Assembly: GCF_006716305.1 (NCBI RefSeq)
Contig: NZ_VFOU01000004.1
Span: 186,001 to 250,000 of the forward strand
Origin: Enteractinococcus coprophilus
GTDB taxonomy: Bacteria; Actinomycetota; Actinomycetes; Actinomycetales; Micrococcaceae
Direction of reading: 5' to 3'
Length of the DNA stretch: 64,000 nt
The position numbers were made by a program, and so were the translations under genes. The notes beneath the pieces were generated by a model. That model saw nothing but the letters and a program-made list of their open reading frames with translations. It was not told the DNA's origin and did not search any database. Position 1 is the stretch's first letter; every line of letters begins with the position of its first letter. Positions 25,203 through 33,811 of the stretch are shown here, one piece after another.

Positions 25203-26178
25203 CGGGCTTCTCCTGAGTCTTGGAGCGCGGAGTGGTCAGTGCAAGAAAAACTTCGTTGAGACTGGGTTGTCCAAGTGAAAACTCTGTGAGGTGTACACCT
25301 TGCCGTTGCAGTTCTGCGATCAGCTCTGCGGCTTTTGTGATGTCATTAAGGCGCATGCTCACCGTGACCCCGTCCGTGCTGAGTTCCGTGGGTTCTGCAA
25401 AGCGGGCATCGAGCAGGGTGACGGCGGCGCCAGCCTGGTCGGCGCTGGCAAATCGGATGTGCAAGATCCCGGAGCCCACAATGGATTTGAGCTCGCCGGG
25501 CGTCCCCTCGGCTACGATACGCCCCGCGTCCAGGACGGTCACGCGATCTGCCAGTTGATCAGCCTCGTCGAGATATTGCGTGGTGAGCAAGACGGTGGTG
25601 CCCGCAGAGACGAGGGTGCGCACGGCGTCCCACACATCGTTTCTACTTCGCGGATCCAATCCGGTTGTGGGTTCGTCAAGGAAGAGTAGATCTGGGCGGA
25701 CCAACAGCGAGGCGGCGATGTCGAGGCGTCGTCGCATGCCGCCCGAATATTTGCGAACCTGACGAGCCGCAGCATCAAGCAAGCCAAAGGCTTCCAAGAG
25801 GGACTCTGCCCGGGATTTTGCAGTGCGACCTCGGTAACCGCGCAGCCGTGCAAGCATTGCGAGATTTTCCAATCCTGTGAGGTCTTCGTCGAGTGAAGCG
25901 AACTGGCCGGTCAGGGCAATACGCTCGCGCACTTTTCCCGGATGGGTCAGCACGTCGTAGCCAAGAACCTTGGCGTACCCGCTACTAGGGCGCAGCAAGG
26001 TGGCCAGAATACGCATGACCGTGGTTTTTCCAGCGCCATTGGGTCCCAAAACCGCATGTACTCCACCTGCGGTGATGCTGAGGTTGACGTCATCGACGGC
26101 GGTCTGGGTGCCGAAGTGTTGCGTCAAGTTCTGTGTCTCGACCGCCAGCGGGTGGCCATCTCTCTGCGAGCTAGTCAT
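25192..26178 (-). CDS. ABC exporter ATPase (DrrA-like)
   Basis: A 328-residue ATP-binding subunit. Walker A is GPNGAGKTT (about residue 44), the signature is KYSGGMRRRLDIAASLL, Walker B is LLFLDEPTTGLDPRSR and the switch histidine is replaced by glutamine (LLTTQYLDEADQL), as is usual for DrrA relatives. The C-terminal 90 residues form the DUF4162-like domain. It pairs with the overlapping DrrB-like permease to form an exporter. ATG 26178 starts just before the conserved domain; a longer frame to 26280 lacks any recognisable extension. Confidence 0.88.
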   Translation of the reverse strand: MTSSQRDGHPLAVETQNLTQHFGTQTAVDDVNLSITAGGVHAVLGPNGAGKTTVMRILATLLRPSSGYAKVLGYDVLTHPGKVRERIALTGQFASLDEDLTGLENLAMLARLRGYRGRTAKSRAESLLEAFGLLDAAARQVRKYSGGMRRRLDIAASLLVRPDLLFLDEPTTGLDPRSRNDVWDAVRTLVSAGTTVLLTTQYLDEADQLADRVTVLDAGRIVAEGTPGELKSIVGSGILHIRFASADQAGAAVTLLDARFAEPTELSTDGVTVSMRLNDITKAAELIAELQRQGVHLTEFSLGQPSLNEVFLALTTPRSKTQEKPDDR

Positions 26179-26483
26179 ATTCACACTTTCGTGGTGCCCC
26201 AGCCCTGCGTGCTGAAGAGCATGCTGGATCGGGACGGTGGCGACTCTGTGGCCGTGGCATCCACGTCCTGGGATGGTCACGATGGCTTATCGACGAGCAC
26301 AGCCTCGAGGACCTTGTAAACCGGAAGGGTTCGGATCCTCTACATGAACAGAATTTTACGCTTGGGCAAAACATCCAACAAGGTCGCTGGAAGGAGCAGC
26401 CGGCTCTAGATTCCTAGTATGCACACCCTTGGGACGTACTTTCGCGAATGACATCCGTGGTTCGGCCTGGTATCAATGATGGC
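26179..26483. other. Intergenic region, no gene seen
   Basis: This lies between the divergent exporter operon and a plus-strand hypothetical gene. No convincing coding frame, repeat or hairpin was found. Confidence 0.4.
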
Positions 26484-27029
26484 ATGGTCAAACCGATGAA
26501 CACCTCTGCCATCGCCACTGCTACCGGCCGGTCTTGGGAGAGCTGGGTGCAGCATTTTGACGACGCCGGCGCTCGGCAGATGGACCACCCTGCGATCGCG
26601 GCCTTGGCATTGGAACTCATGCCGGAGTCCGTTGAGCAAAAGGAATGGTGGGCTCAAAGCACTGCCGTTGCCTTTGGACAGTACGCGGGTCTGCGCGTTC
26701 CGGGACAAACCAGCACCGGCGACTTTCAGCTCTCTACGACGCGCACGGTTCCAGGCAATAAGGATCAAGCCCTTCAAGCCTGGCTGGAAGTCGTCAATGC
26801 TCGGACAGAGTTCGGGGGCGTGCCGATCGAGGGTGAGGCTTCCACTTCAAGCACTGACCGTTGGCGGTACTGGCGCGTAGCCCTATCGGATGGGTCGCGC
26901 GTTGTCGTGAATATCAGTGAGAAGCAGAACGGGAAGTCCGCGGTTGGCCTGCAGCATTCCAAGCTCGATTCTGCCGAGGCTATTCAATTTTGGCGTCCGA
27001 TTTGGAAAGATCTCTTGGCAAAAATTTAG
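26484..27029 (+). CDS. Hypothetical protein with DUF4287-like N-terminus
   Basis: About 181 residues. The first 70 (TGRSWESWVQHFDDAGARQMDHPAIAALALE and EQKEWWAQSTAVAFGQY) resemble the DUF4287-type helical domain. The remainder (FQLSTTRTVPGNKDQALQAW through FWRPIWKDLL) resembles a SRPBCC/AHSA1-like fold that ends in a helix. Such fusions exist in actinobacteria, but their function is unknown. There are three possible starts (26448, 26484, 26496) and none has a clear ribosome site; 26484 is a compromise. Confidence 0.65.
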   Translation: MVKPMNTSAIATATGRSWESWVQHFDDAGARQMDHPAIAALALELMPESVEQKEWWAQSTAVAFGQYAGLRVPGQTSTGDFQLSTTRTVPGNKDQALQAWLEVVNARTEFGGVPIEGEASTSSTDRWRYWRVALSDGSRVVVNISEKQNGKSAVGLQHSKLDSAEAIQFWRPIWKDLLAKI

Positions 27030-27098
27030 CCTCTGCCCGGGAGCGCTATATAGCTCGAAGCCTGGTCATGATGCGATCACGCGTTCTTCCATCTGCCG

Positions 27099-27140
27099 CC
27101 AGAACGTCCAGCGCGAAGAAGTTCGCGCTGGACGTTCTGG
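27099..27140. terminator. Perfect 19-bp hairpin with GAAG loop
   Basis: The arms at 27099-27117 and 27122-27140 are exact inverted repeats around four bases (27118-27121). It lies 8 bp past the stop of the small arginine-rich gene and about 70 bp past the stop of the plus-strand hypothetical gene, so it can terminate both. There is no clear U-tract. Confidence 0.7.
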
Positions 27141-27148
27141 CATTCGAC

Positions 27149-27280
27149 CTACCGCATAAAACGACGGATGAGCCGAGTGATCTCACCTCGGCCACCCCGA
27201 CCACCTCGCCCTCTAGGGCGGCGCCGTGTTGTGCGTGAATTAGCAGCGGATCGCAGCATCCTCGACAATCTATTTAGCAT
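27149..27280 (-). CDS. 43-residue arginine-rich small protein
   Basis: This open frame encodes 43 residues with a glycine-arginine core (RRRPRGRGGRGGRGE), flanked by amphipathic ends (MLNRLSRMLRSAANS and EITRLIRRFMR). About one third of the residues are Arg and there are no Lys. ACAGGAG precedes the ATG (27278-27280) with 7-8 nt spacing, and a perfect 19-bp hairpin follows the stop by 8 bp. It therefore has the full layout of a gene despite its size. The composition suggests nucleic-acid or ribosome binding, or a membrane-active peptide; no family is recognised. Confidence 0.6.
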   Translation of the reverse strand: MLNRLSRMLRSAANSRTTRRRPRGRGGRGGRGEITRLIRRFMR

Positions 27281-27485
27281 CGCGGTTCTCCTGTGATGTC
27301 GGGGTCATTACACGAGCAAGATTACGCTTCTGATCTGTACTGCGCGAGGCTCGCGCTCCCGCTGCGTCCGTATTTGCTGCGTCTTCGCAAGGCTGGGGCG
27401 GTGTCGCGACGGCTTGCTACTGATATATCTCGTGGGCAAAACCGTAATCATGTCGTTCAACGAGATGCAGGACGAGCCGTATACC

Positions 27486-27521
27486 GGAGGCCCAGCGGGA
27501 CGGGGTGCCGGCTGGGCCTCC
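27486..27521. terminator. Hairpin terminator (GGAGGCCCAGC stem)
   Basis: Arms 27486-27496 and 27511-27521 form a perfect 11-bp GC-rich stem with a 14-nt loop, followed by TAGTTT on the plus strand. It lies 62 bp downstream of the DUF1801 gene (minus strand) and probably ends that transcript. Confidence 0.7.
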
Positions 27522-27583
27522 TAGTTTCGGTCTAGGGTGCGCTATGCGCACCTAAATACTATTAGCGGTACTGTGAAAGGTTC

Positions 27584-27949
27584 TCACCGAGCGTTGACAG
27601 ATACGGCGGATCGTACGATCTCCGCGACGCGTTTTTCGGTCACGTCATCAAGTTCTTCAAGGTACCAGGCCGCTGGAATCAGCTGCCCGTCTTCGCCACC
27701 GGCTGGTTTCAATTCTGCCTTTTCACTCAGACCAAGCGTCATCCGCTCGTCATTTCGGAAAAACACTAATACTGGGCTGCTGGCATGTAGCGCGTAACCG
27801 GGCATGCCGTACCAAATCCGGGGTTTCAGTTCTGGGGCAGCGGCTGTGATGATCTTATGCATACGCTGCATTGTGGTCCGAGCAGGCTCATCCATGCGAT
27901 CAATCTTGGCGAGCACCTTTTGAAGATTTTTCTCGTCTTTGGTTGCCAT
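27584..27949 (-). CDS. DUF1801 / iron-chaperone-like (YdhG) family protein
   Basis: A 121-residue protein with the family layout: N-terminal helices (VLAKIDRMDEPARTTMQRMHKIITAAAPELKPRIWYGMPGYAL), a strand (SPVLVFFRNDERMTLGL) and a C-terminal helix (VTEKRVAEIVRSAVS). The YGMPGY motif is typical. DUF1801 proteins have a frataxin-like fold and are sometimes annotated as iron chaperones; this is not shown here. AAAGGA lies 7 nt before the ATG at 27949, which is preferred to the ATG at 27955. Confidence 0.8.
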   Translation of the reverse strand: MATKDEKNLQKVLAKIDRMDEPARTTMQRMHKIITAAAPELKPRIWYGMPGYALHASSPVLVFFRNDERMTLGLSEKAELKPAGGEDGQLIPAAWYLEELDDVTEKRVAEIVRSAVSVNAR

Positions 27950-28176
27950 GGACATATCCTTTCTAGAATACCGATTTTTATATCGGTCGCGAGGCTAATG
28001 CGCTGGTTAGCGCAGCACCCCACGTGGACATGTCCTGAGAAATTCAGTCCTCTCCACAGTGATTCAGGTTGTTGAACCTGGAAGCGCTGTCGGTGTCGCC
28101 TAAAGCGACCACACTCCTATGATACCTCCGGACCATAAGGCCCCGCGATTCCGTGAGGCTTAGTGTCAGTGGCGCC

Positions 28177-28740
28177 TCAGTAGCGGTCGTACCGCAGAAA
28201 GACGGTACCGTCGTCGAATGCTTGTTTCTGTGTGAGTTTCAGTTTTGCGATAGGCACCCTCAGGGAGTGCACGTCGACCTTGGCCGATCATTATCGGAAC
28301 AATGAAGAGTTCCAAGCGGTCAACAATCCCCGCCCGGAGCGCTTCAGCTGCTGTGAACGGACCGAAGATCTGAGTGATGCCGTTGTTTCTTGCCACAATA
28401 TGGCGTATATCACTAAGGGTCAGCTCGCGCACTAACTGAGTCCCGTTTGCCAAAAGTTACTCTTGGAGAGGGTAGAGGAAACAACGACCTTATCGATAGC
28501 TAGCCAACGTTTGGCAAATTCAACCTCTGCGGCGGAGTGCTCAGCATTTTCAGCTACGGTGGACCAATACTTCATTAGGCTATATGCTCGCCGCCCAAGT
28601 ATTTCGGTGGTCACGTGGCTCATGCGCTCCAGATGATGCGCAAACACTTCATCGCTCGGAGCCGCCCATTGAAAGTCCGTGTTGCTATTCGCCACATACC
28701 CATCAAGAGAAATGGTCGCAGCATAATTCAGCATCCCCAT
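28177..28740 (-). pseudogene. DHFR-family reductase pseudogene (two frameshifts)
   Basis: This is closely related in layout to the intact gene at 16959-17522. Frame one gives MGMLNYAATISLDGYVANSN to VVSSTLSKSNFWQ (28740 to about 28445). Frame two gives LVRELTLSDIRHIVARNNGI, then IFGPFTAAEALRAGI and FIVPIMIGQGRRALPEG (to about 28262). Frame three gives PIAKLKLTQKQAFDDGTVFL and ends RYDRY with a stop at 28177-28179. Together these rebuild one complete protein, so two single-base-type shifts have inactivated it unless they are sequencing errors. Confidence 0.8.
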
Positions 28741-28912
28741 AGCTGCCGCCCTTCAAGGCTATAGAGTCGGCGTGTGGAGCCAAGTGTACAACTGACAGCA
28801 CGTCTTTTGGCCGGTTATTTTAGATATAGGCCGCTGGCTCACCCTTGCTGTATAGAAGCAAGCGTCTAGGGTGGGTCTTTTCGAGTGACGTCTCATCAGG
28901 TACGCTGCCGAC

Positions 28913-29347
28913 ATGACTATCAGGCTCGACAACGTCGCCATCGCGGTCCGAGATCTCGAAGCTGCGGTCGCATTTTTCAGCGACCTCGGTCTGGCTGTCC
29001 TAGGGCGCGACACGATACGCGGCAAGTGGGCCGATACCGCTGTGGGACTGGATGGAAACCATGTCAAGATCGCCCTGCTACAAACCCCTGACGGTAACGG
29101 GCATATAGAACTTTTCGAGTACATTCACCCCAAAGCAATCGAAACCAACCCCACGCTTCCCCACGAAATTGGTATGCACCGGGTGGCTTTCGCGGTTGAC
29201 GATATCAACGAGGCCCTTGAGATAGCCGCGCGGCACGGTTGCCATCCGTTGCGTGGAGTGGCGACCTATCAGGATTTCTATAAACTCACTTATGTTCGCG
29301 GCCCAAGCGGCATCATTGTCATGTTCGCCCAGCAGCTCCAGCCGTAA
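28913..29347 (+). CDS. VOC (glyoxalase-fold) family protein
   Basis: A 144-residue vicinal-oxygen-chelate protein with paired beta-alpha-beta-beta-beta modules: IRLDNVAIAVRDLEAAVAFFSDLGL, then HIELFEYIHP, then IGMHRVAFAVDDINEALEIAARHGCHPL, and a final TYVRGPSGIIVMFAQQL. The metal-ligand positions (Asn/His in the first strand, Glu in ELFEY, His in MHRVAF) are plausible. Such proteins include epimerases, dioxygenases and resistance enzymes; the substrate is unknown. No obvious ribosome site is seen. Confidence 0.82.
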   Translation: MTIRLDNVAIAVRDLEAAVAFFSDLGLAVLGRDTIRGKWADTAVGLDGNHVKIALLQTPDGNGHIELFEYIHPKAIETNPTLPHEIGMHRVAFAVDDINEALEIAARHGCHPLRGVATYQDFYKLTYVRGPSGIIVMFAQQLQP

Positions 29348-29358
29348 TTCCCTGGTCA

Positions 29359-29866
29359 TCAGTCCGTGAGTTGGACTGTCAAGGTAGCACCCAGGTCTTC
29401 GGCTGCGTCGAGATCCTCCTGGGTCACATCGCCCATGGCCTCCACCGTTTCGCCGCGACGGCGCCAGCCCAATCCACCCACGATCCCTTCGACCGATCGA
29501 ACGGCCCCAGTGGTGTCATACCGACCATGCACAATCAGCCCATATAAACGACGACGAGTGTCTTGGCTGCCGCCGCTTGCACTTCCGTCATCGCTGAGTG
29601 ACCCGCTGATTTTGAGGAATGTGCTATCGAAGACGTGTTTGAGCGCACCGCTCATGTACCCAAAGTTTGCCGGGGTAATAAACGGGTAGCCGTCTGCGTG
29701 TCGGATGATGGTTTTCATCCTGTTCCTCCCGGGCCCATGCCAATGCAGGAATCGAACTGACCTCGACACCCTCAATGTCGGGGTGGTTGGCCCCTCGTAG
29801 AGCCGCATGGGGCAGTAACTGTACGCTATCAGTCGGACTGTGGTGTATCACCAGAAGATGTGTCAT
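29359..29866 (-). pseudogene. Flavodoxin-fold protein gene with a frameshift
   Basis: The N-terminal frame (MTHLLVIHHSPTDSVQLLPHAALRGANHPDIEGVEV, from 29866) and the C-terminal frame (HADGYPFITPANFGYMSGALKHVFDSTF to LTVQLTD, ending 29359) join near 29705-29730 into one flavodoxin-like protein of about 169 residues. The FMN-binding TPANFGYMSG loop is kept. A single shift separates the two halves, so the gene is inactive as written, or the assembly has an error. Confidence 0.72.
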
Positions 29867-30032
29867 AACTCCACAATGGCACGCGCAGCTCGTTAGCGCC
29901 TACCGCAAATCGCAGCAACACGTAGGAACTCTCATCGAGCAAGCCTCGCAGTCTCTCCAGCCAGTTCGAGGAGGCCCTGAAGTGTTCACCGTTCAGACAG
30001 ACGAGCCTCGGCAGTGAGCGCTCATATTTCAC
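29829..30032 (-). CDS. Short hypothetical protein
   Basis: A 67-residue frame that overlaps the start of the frameshifted flavodoxin-like gene by 38 nt. It shows a helix-like centre (SSNWLERLRGLLDESSYVLLRFAV) but no family I recognise and no strong ribosome site. It may be the C-terminal remnant of a longer decayed gene. Confidence 0.35.
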   Translation of the reverse strand: MKYERSLPRLVCLNGEHFRASSNWLERLRGLLDESSYVLLRFAVGANELRVPLWSYDTSSGDTPQSD

Positions 30033-30092
30033 AGGCGTAAAGCGTTCCCGGGAAACACGCCGCCAGCATCGGGACTGGCGTAGCCTGTGTAC

Positions 30093-30584
30093 ATGACCGA
30101 CATGGTAGCGCAGTGGAGCGATTTCAATGTTGCGATGACCGGTGCGAGCGCGGCGCTCGCTGGTCTCGTTATCGTGGCCGCAAGCGTCAACATTGGCACG
30201 ATTATTCGAGCCGGCACGCTCACCGCTCGACTCGCGGCCGCAGTCGCGGCCCTCGTTTTGGCCTTAGTCGTCTCTGCTGCGGGCCTTATCCCCGGGATGA
30301 GCTCGATATCATATGGTCTCGTGATTATCATTGCGGCAGTCGGGGCTGGGGTGTTCCAATCGCATGCGACATGGATTATTCTGCGCGATCCAGACCAGGC
30401 ACAGGGCGGCCGTATTTCTAAGTCGACCCTCGGTTTTCTCCCGGTCGTTGCCTATCTCGTATCCGGCATCATGATGGTCAGCGGTCAGCCAAGCAGCCTC
30501 CTGTTTGCGGCCGCTGGGGGTATCTTGGCGATCGTGTCGGGAATCCTTGTGTCATGGATCGTGCTCGTCGAGGTGCTCCGCTAA
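30093..30584 (+). CDS. Conserved-looking four-to-five-helix membrane protein
   Basis: A 163-residue hydrophobic protein with membrane segments near residues 15-35, 45-65, 70-90, 115-130 and 135-160. The N-terminal WSDFNVAMTGASAALAGLVIVAASVNIGTII has the small-residue packing seen in an uncharacterised actinobacterial family. Its function is unknown. ATG 30093 or the in-frame ATG at 30087 may be used. It is convergent with the desaturase gene, only 4 bp apart. Confidence 0.7.
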   Translation: MTDMVAQWSDFNVAMTGASAALAGLVIVAASVNIGTIIRAGTLTARLAAAVAALVLALVVSAAGLIPGMSSISYGLVIIIAAVGAGVFQSHATWIILRDPDQAQGGRISKSTLGFLPVVAYLVSGIMMVSGQPSSLLFAAAGGILAIVSGILVSWIVLVEVLR

Positions 30585-30588
30585 TAAA

Positions 30589-31710
30589 TCAGCGCGGCCG
30601 GAATTCTGTTTTGACCGGACAGTCCATCGGATCGGCATATCCGAGCCCCACCCGGTTGAGATAGGTGACGATAATCTTATATGCCTCGAAAAGTCCGGTT
30701 TCGGTATAAGGGATGCCCCGCTCAGCACAGTGTTGTTTAACTATCGGCCGAACAAAGCGCAGATTCGCACTGGGCATGCGGGGAAATACGTGGTGTTCAA
30801 TCTGATAGTTCAATCCGCCCATGGCCCATTCAACGAGTCGTCCACCTTTGATATTGCGCGAGGTGAGGACTTGGCGGCTAAGGAAGTCTATCTTTGAGTC
30901 TTCGGGAATCAGGGGCATGCCTTTGTGGTTGGGAGCAAAGCTTGCGCCCATATAGACCCCAAATACCATCAGCTGCATGCCCATAAAGGCCGCACCCAAC
31001 CCTGGCCCCAGCAACCAGATAATGATGATCGGAAAACTGACAAGCCGGATGATCAGAAAAAGCAGTTCTACCCATCGGTGTTTTAGCTTGGGATTTTGCA
31101 CGACCGATCGAATGGAGTGGTAGTGGAGTGCAAATGCGAAAAGTGTCAGCAACGGAAAGAACAGCCACCCTTGACGTCGGGTAATCCATCCCATGAAACC
31201 ACCACGATCAGTGTCTTCCCCTGGGACAAACACCAGGGTCCCGGTGGCGATGTCGCCGTCCTTGCCAATGGTATTGGGCACTGCGTGGTGTCGATTGTGT
31301 TTGCGAGTCCACCACCCATAGCTCATACCCACGATTAGATTTCCGATAATGCGTGAGAACCACGCATTACGGCTACCAGATGCAAAAATTTGCTGGTGCG
31401 CACCATCATGTGCCAGAAATGCGGTTTGTGTGAATAACACACCGAACAGCACCGCGACTGCGAGCTGCCACCACGTATTTCCTAGCGTCACGAGCAAAGC
31501 ACCAGCACCAACAAATGCGGCTCCTAACAGGATTATGCGCCAAATATAGGCACCGACGCGGCGTTCCATCAGGCCGGCGTCTCGCACCTTTTGCGACAGC
31601 TCGAAGAAATCATTGACCTGTTCATGTTGACCTGGTTTTCGGGGTGCCCGACGTCGCGATGCGACAGAACGTGGGGCATTAATGCTGGAGGTTTCAGAAG
31701 ATGCTGACAT
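30589..31710 (-). CDS. Membrane fatty acid desaturase
   Basis: A 373-residue desaturase. The three histidine boxes that hold the diiron site are HDGAHQ (first), HNRHH (second, in RKHNRHHAVPN) and QIEHHVFP (third). Hydrophobic helices lie between them. The enzyme would introduce a double bond in acyl chains of membrane lipids. It ends next to the histidine-kinase gene on the same strand; the kinase's stop lies 92 bp upstream of this start. This suggests a temperature- or fluidity-controlled system like Bacillus DesK/DesR/Des. ATG 31710 follows a weak AAGG site. Confidence 0.88.
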   Translation of the reverse strand: MSASSETSSINAPRSVASRRRAPRKPGQHEQVNDFFELSQKVRDAGLMERRVGAYIWRIILLGAAFVGAGALLVTLGNTWWQLAVAVLFGVLFTQTAFLAHDGAHQQIFASGSRNAWFSRIIGNLIVGMSYGWWTRKHNRHHAVPNTIGKDGDIATGTLVFVPGEDTDRGGFMGWITRRQGWLFFPLLTLFAFALHYHSIRSVVQNPKLKHRWVELLFLIIRLVSFPIIIIWLLGPGLGAAFMGMQLMVFGVYMGASFAPNHKGMPLIPEDSKIDFLSRQVLTSRNIKGGRLVEWAMGGLNYQIEHHVFPRMPSANLRFVRPIVKQHCAERGIPYTETGLFEAYKIIVTYLNRVGLGYADPMDCPVKTEFRPR

Positions 31711-31802
31711 ATTTCTAACCTTATGCACCGGGTGTGGGCAGCACATCACCCTGCAGAGCCAATCTCACCCCCTACTAGAGTATGGTCTGCAACCAGATAC
31801 GA

Positions 31803-33716
31803 TCACAGCGCCAGGTGCGCATAGACTGCAAAGCCACCCTCCGGGGTCGGTCCGACTTGGTATGTCCCGCCAACGGCTACGGTGCGTTCGCGGATGCCAT
31901 CCAGGCCAAGTCCCGAACCTGGGGCGGGCGTCGTTGTCCGATCGGGACGAGGACCATTGATCACCGCGATGCTTATGCGGTCGGTGTTATCAGCAGCCAC
32001 GGTGATACTTAACTCCACGTCGACGGCTGAACCGGGCGCGTGCCGAAGCGCATTACTCAAGGCCTCCTGGACTATTCGATATGCAGCAAGACCCGTGGCT
32101 GGCGCGGTCTTGTCTAGGACATCCTTGTTGGTCGAATCAAAACCGCGGTAGCGAATCTCAGTACCCGATGCTCTGGTTGCTTCAACGAGTGCGTCAATGT
32201 CGTCCAACCCAGGGGTGGGTGTGGTGGGAGCATCGTCGTCGTTGCGCAAGATGCTTAGCAGCATACGCATCTCCGACAACGCTTGTCTCGAGGACTTTGC
32301 AATCTCGTCAAACTCCCTTTGGGAGGCCTCATCGATGCCCGGATTCCGGTACTGTGCAGTGGCGGCCTGGACGCTGATGACGGACATACTGTGGGCGACC
32401 ACGTCATGTAATTCTCGGGCAATTCTGTTGCGTTCTGCAAGTTCTTTGCTGCGGCGATCCTGTATTGCACTAGTTCTTTCAGCGGCTTCAAGCCGCCCAG
32501 CATTGCGGATCCACATTCTACTCAATGTGGCAGCGACAACGACAGCTCCACTCACTGTTGCAAAAACGATACTATTGCCCAACGCCCCCGCTGGAAGCTC
32601 GGGAGCCTCAGCAACCAGAACGCTAATGGTCAGCACCACTCCGGCGCTCCAAGCTGACACCGCGTAGTACCAAGGTCTGGCGAGACCTGCCACAATCAAG
32701 ACCGCACATTGGGTCAACAGCACCGTAACCGGCCAGGGCCACACCGAAACCTCAGCTGGTGCAGTCACGAGTATTAGTGCACCGGAGGCGACCAGTGAAA
32801 CGGCTAGACTTATCCATGTCCAGCGCAATGTGGCAACGATGGCTGCACAATGCAACATCGTCCACACCATGACTACGGCCGCATTCACAGAATAGACTGC
32901 GCTCACCACCGGCCATGCGACCGCCAGAAGCACGACTGCAGAAAATATTGTGCCAGTGAGAGCCCACGCTGTTGGGCCAAAGGAGGTCTCCGACGATCCC
33001 CAAGTATCCTGATAATCGGTGAGAAGCGGATTCTCCTTCCCCGCCTGTGCTGGCCGCTGATTGGCGCCCAGCAACACACTGGTCAGCATTGCATCTACTT
33101 CGGCCAGCATCTGCATGACGTGGGCAAGAGTCAAGACAAAGATCAGCCCGATCACGAAGCCCACGCCTGAATCCAAAAGGTACTGGCCTGCAGGGCTTCG
33201 CGGCATGAGCGACGGAGTAGTGATCTGGATCAGTTGAATGACAGCCCGCTCGCCGGGGACAAACAACGACCAAAAAAAGTATGTCACCCCGCCAAGGCCA
33301 ACCGCTGACCAGACCACAGCAAAAACAAAGGCGGTGAGCCGAAGCGGGAAAGCAATGAGTACTTCGAAAACCCAATCCAACCAACGCTGCGGATCTGCAA
33401 GAATCCTGAGCCGTCCGGCAATGGTCGGTTGAGTCGGACGATACCTGGCAGGTTCGATGGTCACACCCCAGGCTCGTAACCGGTTTCTAGAAAGTGTCGC
33501 AAAAGCAGACGCCATGAGCAGGGTTAGTGGCAATACCACAAGGCCCAACCCGACCACCATTGTGGCGATAGAGATCACGAGCAAACTCAACAGCAGTGAA
33601 AAACTAAAAATCGCGATCGGCAGACCAGTAAGCACGTAGATATAATTATCTCCGAGACGCTTATAGACCGAGCCAAAACCCGTTTCATGATTGTGATCAG
33701 TGGCTGCTGTGTTCAT
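31803..33716 (-). CDS. NarL-type sensor histidine kinase with membrane 'Sensor' domain
   Basis: A 637-residue kinase. The N-terminal 190 residues hold four membrane helices in the pattern of the actinobacterial Sensor domain (NYIYVLTGLPIAIFSFSLLLS). A second group of helices lies at about residues 245-400. The HisKA_3 phosphorylation site is ERNRIARELHDVVAHSMSV (about residue 440). The ATPase domain has VQEALSNALRHAPG and GSGLGLDGIRERTVAVGG. The response regulator gene is divergent, 95 bp away, and the desaturase follows on the same strand. ATG 33716 or GTG 33725 may start it. Confidence 0.88.
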   Translation of the reverse strand: MNTAATDHNHETGFGSVYKRLGDNYIYVLTGLPIAIFSFSLLLSLLVISIATMVVGLGLVVLPLTLLMASAFATLSRNRLRAWGVTIEPARYRPTQPTIAGRLRILADPQRWLDWVFEVLIAFPLRLTAFVFAVVWSAVGLGGVTYFFWSLFVPGERAVIQLIQITTPSLMPRSPAGQYLLDSGVGFVIGLIFVLTLAHVMQMLAEVDAMLTSVLLGANQRPAQAGKENPLLTDYQDTWGSSETSFGPTAWALTGTIFSAVVLLAVAWPVVSAVYSVNAAVVMVWTMLHCAAIVATLRWTWISLAVSLVASGALILVTAPAEVSVWPWPVTVLLTQCAVLIVAGLARPWYYAVSAWSAGVVLTISVLVAEAPELPAGALGNSIVFATVSGAVVVAATLSRMWIRNAGRLEAAERTSAIQDRRSKELAERNRIARELHDVVAHSMSVISVQAATAQYRNPGIDEASQREFDEIAKSSRQALSEMRMLLSILRNDDDAPTTPTPGLDDIDALVEATRASGTEIRYRGFDSTNKDVLDKTAPATGLAAYRIVQEALSNALRHAPGSAVDVELSITVAADNTDRISIAVINGPRPDRTTTPAPGSGLGLDGIRERTVAVGGTYQVGPTPEGGFAVYAHLAL

Positions 33717-33811
33717 GCTATTCACTGTAGGGGCATCCTGCTGCCGTTTGCATCACGCTCAAGAGTGAACGTGAACGGTCGCGGTCAGTACTTTTGAGGT
33801 AAGTTTGAGGC

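Noticed and set aside
26179-26280. N-terminal extension of the DrrA-like ATPase
   Set aside because: The added 34 residues have no conserved pattern, and the ATP-binding domain starts normally from ATG 26178.
27293-27535. 80-residue plus-strand frame between two hairpins
   Set aside because: It runs through the 27486-27521 terminator stem and has no ribosome site or motif.
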